DNA from: Thermodesulfovibrio sp.
Lineage (GTDB): Bacteria > Nitrospirota > Thermodesulfovibrionia > Thermodesulfovibrionales > Thermodesulfovibrionaceae
Assembly (NCBI GenBank): GCA_025057595.1
Contig: JANXBK010000004.1
Span: 40,793 to 104,792, forward strand
Direction of reading: 5' to 3'
Length of the DNA: 64,000 bases
Below the pieces are notes generated by a model, which made no database searches, was not told the DNA's origin, and was given only the letters and a program-made list of their open reading frames with translations. Made by a program: the position numbers and the translations under genes. This document shows positions 46,280 through 57,902 of the stretch, piece after piece (within the stretch, counting starts at the first letter, position 1; the number at the start of each line of letters is the position of its first letter).

Positions 46280-47009
46280 ATAAAACCTCGTAAGTTGCAT
46301 AAATTCCCTTGAAATTACCGAATTTTTCTTTATAAAGTTTACAGAAATTTAAAAAGGAGCTTTTGCCAGAAAACTTCTTATTTAAGGTATAATTTGTCCC
46401 TGTCAACTTCAGTGATAATAACAACTCTTTAGGATCGGCATATTTCTCAGTATAAATCTTGACTTCATAATAAAAGTTAAGTTCTAATTTTTTTAGAATT
46501 CCTAAATAAAATGATACTTCTTTTAAGGGGTAATAAGAACCAAATCCAGAATTAAGACATACCTCTTTAAACTCTTTTAAAGTTTTAGAGGTAAATAAAG
46601 AAAAATAGAATTTTCCATCTTTTTTTAGAGTCTCAAAAAGAGGAGAAAAACTTTCTTCTTGATTTTCGAGCCAATGAAGTGTGGAAGAACTTACAATAAG
46701 GTCTGCCACTTCCTTCCTAAATGGCATCTTTTCTGCCTGAGCATTTATAAGAAAATGTCTTTTGTCAAAATTGCTTTTTAGTCTCTTTAAAAGTTCAAAG
46801 GAGATGTCAATATGAAAAAATTTCTCAAAGGTAATTCTTTTAGTAAGTAACTTAGTTAAAAAACCTCCTCCACTTCCTATTTCAATAACATTCGGATAAT
46901 GTTTCTCCTCTATCATATTTAAAAGATCTATAGCTACCTTTTTCTGTATAGTAGATGCAACTTCATATGTTGAAGCTGCTTTATCAAAATAAAATTTTAA
47001 TTTTTTCAT
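46260..47009 (-). CDS. BioC-like SAM-dependent methyltransferase
   Basis: 249-aa class I methyltransferase. YEVASTIQKKVAIDLL opening and SAM site VIEIGSGGGFLTKLL resemble malonyl-ACP O-methyltransferase BioC; ADLIVSSSTLHWLEN is the family motif 3. No other bio gene is nearby, so the biotin role is a guess. Start has no Shine-Dalgarno; a TGTTAAATT box is 7 nt upstream. Confidence 0.7.
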   Translation of the reverse strand: MKKLKFYFDKAASTYEVASTIQKKVAIDLLNMIEEKHYPNVIEIGSGGGFLTKLLTKRITFEKFFHIDISFELLKRLKSNFDKRHFLINAQAEKMPFRKEVADLIVSSSTLHWLENQEESFSPLFETLKKDGKFYFSLFTSKTLKEFKEVCLNSGFGSYYPLKEVSFYLGILKKLELNFYYEVKIYTEKYADPKELLLSLKLTGTNYTLNKKFSGKSSFLNFCKLYKEKFGNFKGIYATYEVLFIKGQK

Positions 47010-47096
47010 AAAAAATAATTTAACATTTCTGTTGGAGTATTTTAAAATATAGTGTTATGTTAATATATTTATTGACAACTTAAGGAGGGAAAAATT

Positions 47097-48266
47097 ATGA
47101 TCTTAAAAAGATATTTACTTGCTCCTGGGCCCACTCCGATACCACCTGAAGTTTTACTAAGTATGGCTATGCCTATTATTCATCATCGTAGCCCAGATTT
47201 TTTACCTATTCTTGATTCAGCAAAAAAAGGGCTTCAATGGATTTATCAAACCAAAAATGATGTTTTAATCTTGTGTAGTACGGGTACAGGTGGAATGGTT
47301 GCTGCAGTAAATAACTTCTTTTCTCCAGGTGAAAAAGTTCTTGTAATAAATGGTGGAAAGTTTGGAGAAAGATGGCTAAAAATAGCTCAATCTTACGGAC
47401 TTGATGTTTTAGAAATATCTGTTGAATGGGGTTATTCAGTTGACATAAATAGAGTTGAAGAAGAATTAAAAAAGAACCCTGATATAAAAGGTGTTTTTGT
47501 TCAAGCAAGTGAAACCTCAACTGGAGTATATCATGATGTAGAAGCAATTGGGAAAATCGTTAAAAACTATGAAGATACTATCTTTATTGTAGATGCAATT
47601 TCGGCTTTACTTGCTCATGATATAAAAACTGATGAATGGAGTATTGATGTCATGATAGGTGGTTCTCAAAAAGGATTTATGCTCCCACCAGGTCTTGCAT
47701 TTATAAGTGTTAGTGAAAAAGCTTGGAGGAGAAACGAGAAATCAAAAATGCCAAGATTTTACTTCAATCTAAAGAAAGAAAGAGAAGCACTTGCTAAAAA
47801 TCAAACTAATTTTACTTCGGCTGTATCATTAATTATAGGACTAAATGAAGCTATAAAACTTATGCAAAAAGAAGGATTAGAAAACATATTTCGTAGACAT
47901 GCAACTCTCTCCTATGCTACTAGAGAGGCGGTAAAAGAACTTGGACTGAGTCTATTTCCAAAAGGAATCCCAAGTAACGCACTGACAGCTATAGAGGCAC
48001 CGGAAGGTATAGATGGACAAGTTATATATAAAACTCTAAGAGAAAAGCATGGAGTTACTGCTGCGGGAGGTCAAGATAAACTTCGTGGAAGAATATTCAG
48101 AATTGCTCATCTTGGATATGCAGATAAATTTGATGTTTTAGTAGGAATTGTCGCATTAGAGATGACTCTAAAAGAGCTCGGTTATCCTGTAAAACTTGGC
48201 AAGGGTGTGGCTAAGGCTGAAGAAATCTTTTATGAGGAGGAAAAAAGTGAAAATTTTAGTAAGTGA
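47097..48266 (+). CDS. Class V aminotransferase (alanine-glyoxylate / serine type)
   Basis: 389-aa PLP enzyme. LLAPGPTPIPPEVL and HHRSPDF openings, PLP lysine in GGSQKGFMLPPGLAF, and HLGYADKFDVL near the C-terminus are typical of the AGXT/SerC-like class V enzymes. Directly precedes serA, so it probably acts as the phosphoserine aminotransferase in serine synthesis, as proposed for similar pairs in other anaerobes and thermophiles. SD AAGGAGGG. Confidence 0.85.
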   Translation: MILKRYLLAPGPTPIPPEVLLSMAMPIIHHRSPDFLPILDSAKKGLQWIYQTKNDVLILCSTGTGGMVAAVNNFFSPGEKVLVINGGKFGERWLKIAQSYGLDVLEISVEWGYSVDINRVEEELKKNPDIKGVFVQASETSTGVYHDVEAIGKIVKNYEDTIFIVDAISALLAHDIKTDEWSIDVMIGGSQKGFMLPPGLAFISVSEKAWRRNEKSKMPRFYFNLKKEREALAKNQTNFTSAVSLIIGLNEAIKLMQKEGLENIFRRHATLSYATREAVKELGLSLFPKGIPSNALTAIEAPEGIDGQVIYKTLREKHGVTAAGGQDKLRGRIFRIAHLGYADKFDVLVGIVALEMTLKELGYPVKLGKGVAKAEEIFYEEEKSENFSK

Positions 48267-49827
48267 TAGTATTTCTCAAAAGGGTATCGAAATTTTAAAA
48301 AAAGCAGGTTTTGAAGTTGATATTAAAATAGGACTTAAACCAGAAGAACTCAAGGAAATAATTGGGGAGTATGATGCTTTAATAATTAGAAGTGCTACTA
48401 AAGTAACTGCTGATATCATAGAGGAAGCTAAAAAACTTAAAGTCATAGGTAGAGCTGGAACAGGCGTTGACAATGTAGACAATATTGCAGCAACTAAAAA
48501 AGGTATTGTTGTAATGAATACTCCAGGAGGAAATACTATAACAACAGCAGAACACACTATTGCTTTAATGTTTTCCCTTGCAAGAAGAATTCCTCAGGCT
48601 TCAGCCTCTGTGAAAGAAGGAAAATGGGAGAGGAAAAAATTTATAGGAGTTGAACTTTATAATAAAACTCTTGGAATTATTGGACTTGGTAGAATTGGGA
48701 CTGAAGTTGCTAAAAGAGCTCAAAGTATTGGTATGAATGTTTTAGCTTATGATCCCTTCTTAAGTGATGAAAGAGCTGAAGAGCTTGGGGTAGTAAAGAC
48801 TGATTTTGAAAGAGTTCTTCGAGAGTCTGATTTTATAACAATTCATACACCTTTAACTTCAGAAACAAAAAATATGATAAATAAAGAAACAATCTCAAAG
48901 ATGAAAGACGGAGTTTACATTATAAACTGTGCTCGTGGTGGAATAGTAAATGAAAAAGATCTCTATGAAGCAATAGAAAGCGGTAAGGTTGCAGGAGCAG
49001 CAGTTGATGTTTTTGAGAAAGAACCACCAGACCCTTCAAATCCGTTAATTTTAAGCGAAAAGGTGATTTGTACACCCCATCTTGGTGCTTCAACTCTGGA
49101 AGCTCAGGAAAATGTGGCTGTTGCAATCGCAGAACAAGTAGTTGACTATCTAATCAATGGAACTATAAGAAATGCTGTAAACTTTCCATCTATCCCCTTT
49201 GATCAAGTCCCTCTTATCAGGCCTTATCTTGTTTTACTTGAAAGAATGGGAAGCTTTGCTTCTCAAATATTTGGCAAAAGCATAAGACAAATTCAAATAG
49301 AGTATCTTGGTGAAGTATCTACACTAAACACTCAAGCTTTGACTGCTGCGGCAGTTAAGGGAGTTTTAGATCCTATTTTAGATAAATCTGTAAACTATGT
49401 AAATGCTCCTGTTATGACTAAAGAAAGAGGCATAGAGGTAAAAGAAATAAAAGGCAAAGATGCTGGAGACTATCAAAGTTTAGTAAAAATTATGTTACTT
49501 TCCAAGGATGATAAAATATCGATTTCAGGCACTCTTTTAAGTAAGAGAGATCCAAGAATTGTTCAGATTGATGATATTCCACTTGAAATAATTCCTGAAG
49601 GAAATATGATATTCATGAAAAATTGGGATCGTCCAGGAGTTATTGGAAACATCGGAACCTTATTAGGACAAAATAATATCAATATAGGACATATGCATTT
49701 TGGTAGAAAGGAAGCTGGAGGTATTGCATTTTCTGTTATAAGTGTCGATACCCCTTTAACAGAAGAGATTGTGGAGAAAATTAAAAAACTTCCAAATGTT
49801 CTTGAAGTTAAACCGGTATATATTTAA
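48247..49827 (+). CDS. serA: D-3-phosphoglycerate dehydrogenase
   Basis: First step of serine synthesis. The ORF begins at 48196 inside the preceding gene, but the GTG at 48247 has GAGGAGG 6 nt upstream and gives the canonical start KILVSDSISQKGIEIL; 526 aa. NAD site GIIGLGRIGTEVAKRAQSIGM, substrate motifs RSATKVT and CARGGIVNE, catalytic His in PHLGAST, then the intervening ASB domain and a C-terminal ACT domain (RPGVIGNIGTLLGQNNINIG), which usually binds serine for feedback inhibition. Overlaps the aminotransferase end. Confidence 0.95.
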   Translation: MKILVSDSISQKGIEILKKAGFEVDIKIGLKPEELKEIIGEYDALIIRSATKVTADIIEEAKKLKVIGRAGTGVDNVDNIAATKKGIVVMNTPGGNTITTAEHTIALMFSLARRIPQASASVKEGKWERKKFIGVELYNKTLGIIGLGRIGTEVAKRAQSIGMNVLAYDPFLSDERAEELGVVKTDFERVLRESDFITIHTPLTSETKNMINKETISKMKDGVYIINCARGGIVNEKDLYEAIESGKVAGAAVDVFEKEPPDPSNPLILSEKVICTPHLGASTLEAQENVAVAIAEQVVDYLINGTIRNAVNFPSIPFDQVPLIRPYLVLLERMGSFASQIFGKSIRQIQIEYLGEVSTLNTQALTAAAVKGVLDPILDKSVNYVNAPVMTKERGIEVKEIKGKDAGDYQSLVKIMLLSKDDKISISGTLLSKRDPRIVQIDDIPLEIIPEGNMIFMKNWDRPGVIGNIGTLLGQNNINIGHMHFGRKEAGGIAFSVISVDTPLTEEIVEKIKKLPNVLEVKPVYI

Positions 49828-49841
49828 TTTCAAAGGAGTAA

Positions 49842-51746
<1,905 letters not shown>

Positions 51747-51750
<4 letters not shown>

Positions 51751-52661
51751 AGAAAGAATTGAACAATATATCTTACCGCTAAATAAACTATTAAAATACT
51801 AAGAATAAGTTTTATATATCTTTGAGGGACATGTTTTTGAGCTCTTGCACCAAGATATATTCCTACCATGCCTCCTATTCCAAAAAGTAACCCAAGTAAC
51901 CAATCAGGAGATGTTTGAAGCCCTTCAGGCGAAGGAAGTATTGCATAGTAAATTACACCAAATACAGAAGCTGTAGCGGTTCCCATTAAACAGGCTCCCG
52001 CAATACTGTGCACAGGAAGCTTAAAAAATGTTACTAAAAAAGGTGACATAATAGCTCCACCACCAATTCCATAGGCTCCTCCAATTACTCCTATCACAAA
52101 GGCTAAAATAAAAACCCATATAGTATTGAAAGAAAATCGCTCTCCCCAAAACTCATAATCTGTCCTTTTAAGGGAAAAGGAAATAGCTTTTACTGTGGCT
52201 TCTTTTGTTAATTTCTGTTCAAATTTTTTTTGTGCTTCAGCTTTCTTCTTTTTTACTGCATCAAGAAAAAGTCTTGTTCCTATATAAAGTAAAACTAATC
52301 CAACAAAGAATTTAAAAGATTTTGGATCGGGAAGAATTGTTATTCTAATATAATAACCAATAATTATTCCAGGAACTGTTCCTACAATAATAACCCAGGC
52401 TAAGGGCCAGGGAATTCTTTTTTCTTTATGGTATCTATAAACTCCTGAAGGTATTGCCACTACATTATAGATAAAATTTGTACCACTTACTCCGGGAGAG
52501 GTATAATTAAGAACACTCACTTGAAAAGGAAGAAGTAGGAAAGCACCTGAAACTCCTCCCATTGAAGTAAAAAAAGAGATTATAAAAGCAACTAAAGGAG
52601 GAATTAATATATTAGTAGTAACGCCAGAAGTTGGAAAAGTATATACAAGAAAGTCTAACAT
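51747..52661 (-). CDS. TauE/SafE-family permease
   Basis: 304-aa membrane protein with about eight helices, two repeats of the TauE/SafE kind: FISFFTSMGGVSGAFLLLPFQV and VIGVIGGAYGIGGGAIMSPFLVTFFKLPVHSIAGACLMGTATAS. A soluble loop of about 50 residues in the middle (KKKKAEAQKKFEQKLTKEATVK) separates the halves. Family members export sulfite or organosulfonates; a sulfite role would suit a sulfate reducer but is inference. Confidence 0.85.
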
Positions 52662-52726
52662 AGTAGTTTATAACTGCTTTAAAAATTCTTTGTAAAATTA
52701 AAATATTTTATCAATAAATAAAAAAT

Positions 52727-52975
52727 TTATTTTTGAATTAGCTCCTCAATCAGGATATTTCTTATTCTATCTTCAGAAGGCAAGGGAAATCCTGAATGTT
52801 TTAATTTTCCATTTATAAGTAATCCTGGAGTTAGTTGAGTATATTTGAAAATTTCTTTCATATCCTTAATATGCACAATATCAGCTTGAATTCCCAGTTG
52901 AGCTACAACTTTTTTAACTGTTTCCCCGAGTTTATAACAGTTTGCACAACCAGGACCTAAAATTTTAATCTCCAT
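52727..52975 (-). CDS. Small redox-active disulfide (thioredoxin-fold) protein
   Basis: 82 aa, start ATG at 52975 with GGAGG upstream (the ORF track begins at an upstream TTG overlapping that site). MEIKILGPGCANCYKLGETVKKV is the CxxC motif of the TM0996/MTH895-type small redox proteins; TPGLLINGKLKHSG carries the cis-Pro. Cytoplasmic. Downstream of the DUF255 gene and 66 bp before the TauE gene in the same direction. Confidence 0.85.
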   Translation of the reverse strand: MEIKILGPGCANCYKLGETVKKVVAQLGIQADIVHIKDMKEIFKYTQLTPGLLINGKLKHSGFPLPSEDRIRNILIEELIQK

Positions 52976-53003
52976 GTTAACCTCCAATAAAAATTTTTTA
53001 TAT

Positions 53004-54797
53004 TTACTTTGCTCTTAAAAACTCTATCAATTTTTCTATTGAGTCAATTGGTTCGAATTTTTTTGACTCAAGTGATGGAATAATAAATCCTTTATTTTCT
53101 TTTTGATAGGATAGAACTGTAAAAGGTATATTTAGTTTAATTGCTGCTTTAGCAATTTCAGAGGATGCTGGTGTATAAACTTTTAAGGTAAGTAGATCAA
53201 AAAAAGCAAGCGTAGCTTTAACATAAAAGGGAGACAGATATGCAGAGGCTACATTTGAAAAAGCTTTCAAAGCTTTTTCAGCATAGCTTTTAAATATTTT
53301 CTCTTCGGTGATAGCATAGAGTTTTAAAAGATTTATGATCATAATAGAATTTGAGGAGGGATAAAAGTTATCATGAATATTTTTTTGTTTTACTGCCGCG
53401 ACTCTTTCAGAAGACTCATAAAATCCTCCATATTTTTCATCCCAAAGTTCTGAAATTGCTAAATACATAATTTCTTTAGCCTTTTCAATATATTTTTCAT
53501 CAGCTGTAATCTCATAGGCTGAAATAAGAGATAAAATTAAGTAAGAGTAGTCACTTAGGAGAGCTTCGATATCTCTTCTTCTGTAAAGTTTTTGATTTAT
53601 ATAAAGTTTATTTATTGTATTTTGTAAAGCTGATATTGCTATATGTAAGAAGTTTTTATTACCTGTAACTTTGTATGCCTTCATTAATGCTTCTGAGCTT
53701 ATACCATTGACAAAACAGTAGTGAGTTTTATCTATCTCAGGAGTTTTTCTATTTCCTCTATAGATTAATAATTTTTTTCTTATTTGATTTATCAAATTTC
53801 TGTCTCTTCCAACAAGAATAAATCTATCATCTATCATTGCTTCTGTATCAACTAAAACAATCGTCATATCTGAAATTTCTCTTAACTCTTCTTCTTTCCA
53901 TGTATAATAAAAACTATCACAGTGCTGACTTGAATAGAAGATTTTTTCTTCTGGTGAATATAAAAATTTTATTAAATAATCTATAGTTTCTAATGCTATC
54001 TCTCTATAGAAATTATCCTTAAGGAGGGTGTAAGCATCAAGATAGTTTATTACATGCCAAGCATTATCTATAGCAAGTTTTTCAAAATCTGGAACATACC
54101 AAGCTTTATCTTTACAATATCTATGAAATCCTCCTTCAATATGATCATATATTCCTCCTAAAACCATTCCTTTTAATGTTTTCTCAATAGCTTCTTTTAT
54201 CCAAGGTTTAGGTCTAATCCAATATCTCCATAAAAGTAAATCTATATGAGAAAAAATTGGAAACTTTGGTATTTTCTTAAATCCACCGTTTTCAAAATCC
54301 ATCTCCCTTATAATTTCTTCTTCGGGATTTTGAAGAATCTCTTCTCTGATTTCACCTGGTAGAATCTCAGAAGGCTTTATTGCTTCCATAATATTTTGAG
54401 CTCTTCTAAAAATTTTTTCTTTACTTGTATTGTAAAGCTCCAATGTCTTCTCAAGCATTGTCTTAAAATGTTCTTTACCTTTTGAAACATATCCTAAAAA
54501 AGAAAAAGGCTTTCCTTCAGAAGTTAAAAATATATTTAAAGGTAATCCACTGCCCTGTCCTACTATGTAAGATGCTTTTTGATAAAAAGAGTTTATATCT
54601 GGTCTGTCATCTACATCCACTAAAATCGGAACAAATTTTTCATTAATAAAATCTACTATATCAATAGATTGTAAACAGTCTTCTTCAAAATTTTTACAGT
54701 AACAACTCCATTTAGCAGTTAAATGTAAAAACACAGGTTTGTCTTGCTGCTGAGCTATACTGAAACTTTCTTCTGAATAAGACATCCATTTAATCAT
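53004..54797 (-). CDS. DUF255/YyaL-family thioredoxin-glycosidase-like protein
   Basis: 597 aa, shorter than the roughly 680 residues usual for this family. N-terminal thioredoxin-like domain followed by an (alpha/alpha)6-like region (MDFENGGFKKIPKFPIFSHIDLLL, GGFHRYCKDKAWYVPDFEKLAIDNAW). The usual redox motif C-H-W-C is replaced by SCYCKNFEED, so the first Cys position is Ser with a Cys one residue later. Function of the family is unknown. Sits between trpF and the small thioredoxin gene. Confidence 0.8.
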   Translation of the reverse strand: MIKWMSYSEESFSIAQQQDKPVFLHLTAKWSCYCKNFEEDCLQSIDIVDFINEKFVPILVDVDDRPDINSFYQKASYIVGQGSGLPLNIFLTSEGKPFSFLGYVSKGKEHFKTMLEKTLELYNTSKEKIFRRAQNIMEAIKPSEILPGEIREEILQNPEEEIIREMDFENGGFKKIPKFPIFSHIDLLLWRYWIRPKPWIKEAIEKTLKGMVLGGIYDHIEGGFHRYCKDKAWYVPDFEKLAIDNAWHVINYLDAYTLLKDNFYREIALETIDYLIKFLYSPEEKIFYSSQHCDSFYYTWKEEELREISDMTIVLVDTEAMIDDRFILVGRDRNLINQIRKKLLIYRGNRKTPEIDKTHYCFVNGISSEALMKAYKVTGNKNFLHIAISALQNTINKLYINQKLYRRRDIEALLSDYSYLILSLISAYEITADEKYIEKAKEIMYLAISELWDEKYGGFYESSERVAAVKQKNIHDNFYPSSNSIMIINLLKLYAITEEKIFKSYAEKALKAFSNVASAYLSPFYVKATLAFFDLLTLKVYTPASSEIAKAAIKLNIPFTVLSYQKENKGFIIPSLESKKFEPIDSIEKLIEFLRAK

Positions 54798-54808
54798 TTT
54801 CTTTCTCC

Positions 54809-55435
54809 CTATTTTTTTACTTTTTCTATAAATTTTTTAACAACTTCAAGATTTTTTTTACCTTTATAAAGCTCTACTCCACTGCAAACATCTACAGCAT
54901 AAGGTGAAACTTTTATTATAGCTTCTTCAATATTGAAGATATTCAGTCCACCTGAAAGCACTACTTTGCCGAGTTCTTTTGCTGCCTTAGCAACTTCCCA
55001 ATTAAAAGTTTTCCCAGTTCCACCATATTTATTTGTAGAAAAACTATCAATAAGAAAAGCTGTGACTTTGTAATCGGGTAAAACCTCATACAGGAGTTTT
55101 CCATTTGGAAGCCTTCCAGAGTTATCAACCCTAAAGGCTTTTATCACTCTTGGAAATAACTCACAAAACTCAGGTGTTTCATCTCCATGTAGTTGCACTG
55201 TGTCAATCCCTGTTTTATAAATTATTTCCTTTATTTTTTCCTCTTTTTCATTTACAAAAACTCCAACTGCATTAACAAAAGGAGGAAGATGTCTGATAAT
55301 CTCCTTAGCTTTTTCAGGAGTGATAAATCTCGGACTTTTCTCATAAAATATAAAACCTAATGCATCTGCTCCTGCTTCAGCTGCAAAGATTGCATCTTCT
55401 ATATTTGTTATTCCACAGATTTTAACTCTAACCAT
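54809..55435 (-). CDS. trpF: Phosphoribosylanthranilate isomerase
   Basis: 208 aa TIM barrel. The start at 55435 gives the family opening [30 protein letters not shown] with GGAGAG upstream; the track's extra 16 residues lie in the heptosyltransferase gene. VQLHGDE and VVLSGGLNI are conserved. Tryptophan synthesis; no other trp gene is adjacent. Start overlaps the 3' end of the upstream heptosyltransferase gene. Confidence 0.94.
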   Translation of the reverse strand: MVRVKICGITNIEDAIFAAEAGADALGFIFYEKSPRFITPEKAKEIIRHLPPFVNAVGVFVNEKEEKIKEIIYKTGIDTVQLHGDETPEFCELFPRVIKAFRVDNSGRLPNGKLLYEVLPDYKVTAFLIDSFSTNKYGGTGKTFNWEVAKAAKELGKVVLSGGLNIFNIEEAIIKVSPYAVDVCSGVELYKGKKNLEVVKKFIEKVKK

Positions 55436-56418
55436 CTCTTTATCTCTCCATGTACAATTTGAGGTGTTATATTTTTCATGCATCTATGATCCTTACAGTA
55501 TCTTTTAAAACAAGGACTACAACTTTCATTTGATTTTATTATAAGATGTCCCTCACCAAAAGGTCCTGTTCTTACAGGATCAGTTGGTCCAAATAGAGCA
55601 ACAACTTTTTTACCACAAGCAACTGCAAGATGCATTGCTCCCGTATCTGGAGAGATAACAAAAAATGAGTTTTCAAAAACAGCAATAAGCTCTCTTAGAG
55701 AGGTTTTTCCTGCATAGGAGATCGCTTTTCCTTTTGAAGCCTTCTCTATCTTTGTTGCATCTGAAATATCTGAGTTTGAGCCAACAAGGATAAAGTTATA
55801 AGGAAGTAAATCTATTAGTTCAATAAAGTAAGAAAGAGGCCAGTTTTTTGACTGCCACCTTGCGGAGATAACTATAACTACGAAGTCCTTATAATTACTT
55901 AGCCAATTGGGTTGAATAGAAGCAGGTAAAGGAAACTTAACAGAGTTTACTTTACATCCTATATTTTTTGCAATATCAAGATATCTCATTACAGCATGCT
56001 TATTTAGAGGGGAAGAAAACTTTTTATTATAAAAAATAGGACTTAACTCTCTTCCTTCTGTAAATCCTATTTTTAAAGATGCTTCTGTAAATGAGGTAAT
56101 AAGTCCGCTCCGAAATAATCCTTGCAAATCAAAAACTATATCGTATTTTTCTCTTCTAAGTCGTTTTCTTAACGATACTAAATCTTTAATTGTATTTAAA
56201 GAATTTTTCAGATTTTTCCATTTACTTTTGTCAATTATAAATATCTTTTCAACAAGAGGATGGCAACATAAAAGATCCTCAAACTCTTTTGCAACAACCC
56301 AGTGAATTCTTACATAAGGAAAGTTTTCCTTTAGGGTATTTGCAAAAGCTAAAGAGTGAACAATATCTCCTAAGGAACTTGGTTTAACTATTAAGACTTT
56401 TTCAACTTTCTTAAGCAT
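55408..56418 (-). CDS. Heptosyltransferase, WaaC-like (glycosyltransferase 9)
   Basis: 336-aa GT-B glycosyltransferase family 9. Opening [22 protein letters not shown] and the donor-site region [37 protein letters not shown] are the heptosyltransferase signature. C-terminal cysteines [16 protein letters not shown] occur in both this protein and the next one. [10 protein letters not shown] favours heptosyltransferase I over II. Transfers ADP-heptose to lipid A-Kdo core. Overlaps the WaaF-GmhB gene by 8 bp. Confidence 0.85.
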   Translation of the reverse strand: MLKKVEKVLIVKPSSLGDIVHSLAFANTLKENFPYVRIHWVVAKEFEDLLCCHPLVEKIFIIDKSKWKNLKNSLNTIKDLVSLRKRLRREKYDIVFDLQGLFRSGLITSFTEASLKIGFTEGRELSPIFYNKKFSSPLNKHAVMRYLDIAKNIGCKVNSVKFPLPASIQPNWLSNYKDFVVIVISARWQSKNWPLSYFIELIDLLPYNFILVGSNSDISDATKIEKASKGKAISYAGKTSLRELIAVFENSFFVISPDTGAMHLAVACGKKVVALFGPTDPVRTGPFGEGHLIIKSNESCSPCFKRYCKDHRCMKNITPQIVHGEIKRWLELKSVE

Positions 56419-57850
56419 TTACGCTTCTTTTTATGATTTCAATAACTTCTTTAAGATTTCTCGCATCTTTTCCTATCTGGACTCCCTTTGCTCCTATCAT
56501 TTCAGCCATCTTTAAATCTGTTTCTTTATCGCCTACAACAAAGGATTGTTTAAAATCAATTTTGTATTTATACCTTGCTAAAATAGCCATTGCAGGATTA
56601 GGCTTTCTACAAAAACATCCTTCATCTGGATGATGTGGACAGTAAAAGAAGTCATCAAAGCCATATTTTTCTATAAAATATCTATTTACCTCATTAACAA
56701 AATCCTCTCTTATTAATCCTCTAGCAATACCCGATTGATTTGTAACACCTATAAGTAAAAATCCTAAATCTTTGAGCTTTTTCAATTGCTCTACTTCAGG
56801 ATAAACTTCAAAATCTTTCCAATTACTAAGATAATTTGCATCTTTACAGAGTGTTCCATCTCTGTCAAAAAATATAGCTTTGCTCTTGGGAAGAATATCC
56901 TCTAAAGCATTCCATACCTCATCAACATCTATAGTTTTCATACATTTTATGTCAGAGCAACTTCTTTTAAAACAAGGGCTACAATTAACTGTAGATTTCA
57001 CAACTCTGCCTGTTCCTTTTGGAGGTCCTGTTAAATCTGGAGAGGTTGAGCCAAATATGGCTACTAAGGGTGTTCCTGTGGCATAACCTATGTGCATCAC
57101 ACCTGAATCGTTACATAAAAGAAGATCGCACTCTGAAATAATCGAGATTAATTCAGAGAGAGATGTTTTACCTGTTAAATCAACTACAGCTTCGTGTGTA
57201 AAATTAATACTTTCACCTTTTTCACCAACTAATATGACAGAACCATATCTTTCAATAAATTTCTCAATAATCTTGATAAATTTTTCAGTCTCCCATCTTT
57301 TTGTTATCCCATATTTTGCACCTACTGCTACCGCAAGAATAGGAGATCTCAGACTATTAAGTTTTTGTCTTGCTTTAATTTTCTCTTCTAATGGAATATT
57401 CAAGAAGGGAAAACCTGGTTTAAGTGATGGATTAAATTTTTTTGGTATTTCAAAAAAATAGTCTATATGATGAATTTTTCTGTCTTGTTTTTTATAGGAA
57501 ATTGAATGAGTAAGAAGAAATCCTCTTAAATCTCTTGCATATCCTACTCTTTCCGGAATTCTTGCTAATGCGGTTATTAGTGCTGCATCAAAGGCATTTT
57601 GAAGAAGATAAGCTCTTTTAAAACCTTTTTCTCTTAAATCTTTAATAAGTTTGATTTTATTGTTAATACCATTTTTATAGATAATTAACTCATTAATAGA
57701 GTTTTCCCATTTAAATATTTCAGATACTTTATCTTTTAGAAGAATTGAAATGTTTGCCTCAGGATGTAGTTTTCTTATACCTCTGATTGCTGGAATACTC
57801 ATAATGCAGTCTCCAACCCAATTTACTCCCCGAATCAATATTTTTTCCAT
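56411..57850 (-). CDS. Heptosyltransferase II - GmhB phosphatase fusion
   Basis: 479 aa. Residues 1-320 are a WaaF-type heptosyltransferase: ILIRGVNWVGDCIMSIPAIRGIRKL and LLLCNDSGVMHIGYATGTPLVAIFGSTSPDLTGP. Residues 325-478 are a HAD-IIIA phosphatase of the GmhB type: FFDRDGTLCKDANYL, GVTNQSGIARG, zinc loop CPHHPDEGCFCRKP and FVVGDKETDLKMAEMIG. GmhB removes a phosphate from D-glycero-D-manno-heptose bisphosphate to feed ADP-heptose; WaaF uses ADP-heptose. Start has no Shine-Dalgarno and has TAAAAT 6 nt upstream. Confidence 0.9.
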   Translation of the reverse strand: MEKILIRGVNWVGDCIMSIPAIRGIRKLHPEANISILLKDKVSEIFKWENSINELIIYKNGINNKIKLIKDLREKGFKRAYLLQNAFDAALITALARIPERVGYARDLRGFLLTHSISYKKQDRKIHHIDYFFEIPKKFNPSLKPGFPFLNIPLEEKIKARQKLNSLRSPILAVAVGAKYGITKRWETEKFIKIIEKFIERYGSVILVGEKGESINFTHEAVVDLTGKTSLSELISIISECDLLLCNDSGVMHIGYATGTPLVAIFGSTSPDLTGPPKGTGRVVKSTVNCSPCFKRSCSDIKCMKTIDVDEVWNALEDILPKSKAIFFDRDGTLCKDANYLSNWKDFEVYPEVEQLKKLKDLGFLLIGVTNQSGIARGLIREDFVNEVNRYFIEKYGFDDFFYCPHHPDEGCFCRKPNPAMAILARYKYKIDFKQSFVVGDKETDLKMAEMIGAKGVQIGKDARNLKEVIEIIKRSVNA

Positions 57851-57856
57851 AACTGT

Positions 57857-57896
57857 ATTTTAAGTCTATTTATGCAGAGGTTTCAAATGGTATAAT
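57857..57896. promoter_or_regulatory. Divergent leaderless-type promoters (heptosyltransferase / DUF3553)
   Basis: Minus strand TAAAAT (57857-57862), 6 nt before the heptosyltransferase ATG. Plus strand extended -10 TGGTATAAT (box 57891-57896), 6 nt before the ATG at 57903. No Shine-Dalgarno on either side; 52 bp between start codons. Confidence 0.5.
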
Positions 57897-57902
57897 TAAA
57901 AA

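Noticed and set aside
47030-47096. TTGGAG / TTGACA elements before the aminotransferase as a promoter
   Set aside because: TTGGAG has no convincing -10 at 16-18 bp, and the TTGACA lies too close to the ribosome site to be a -35.
48196-48246. Upstream start for serA in the ORF track
   Set aside because: These codons lie in the preceding aminotransferase gene; the GTG at 48247 has GAGGAGG at good distance and gives the family's canonical start.
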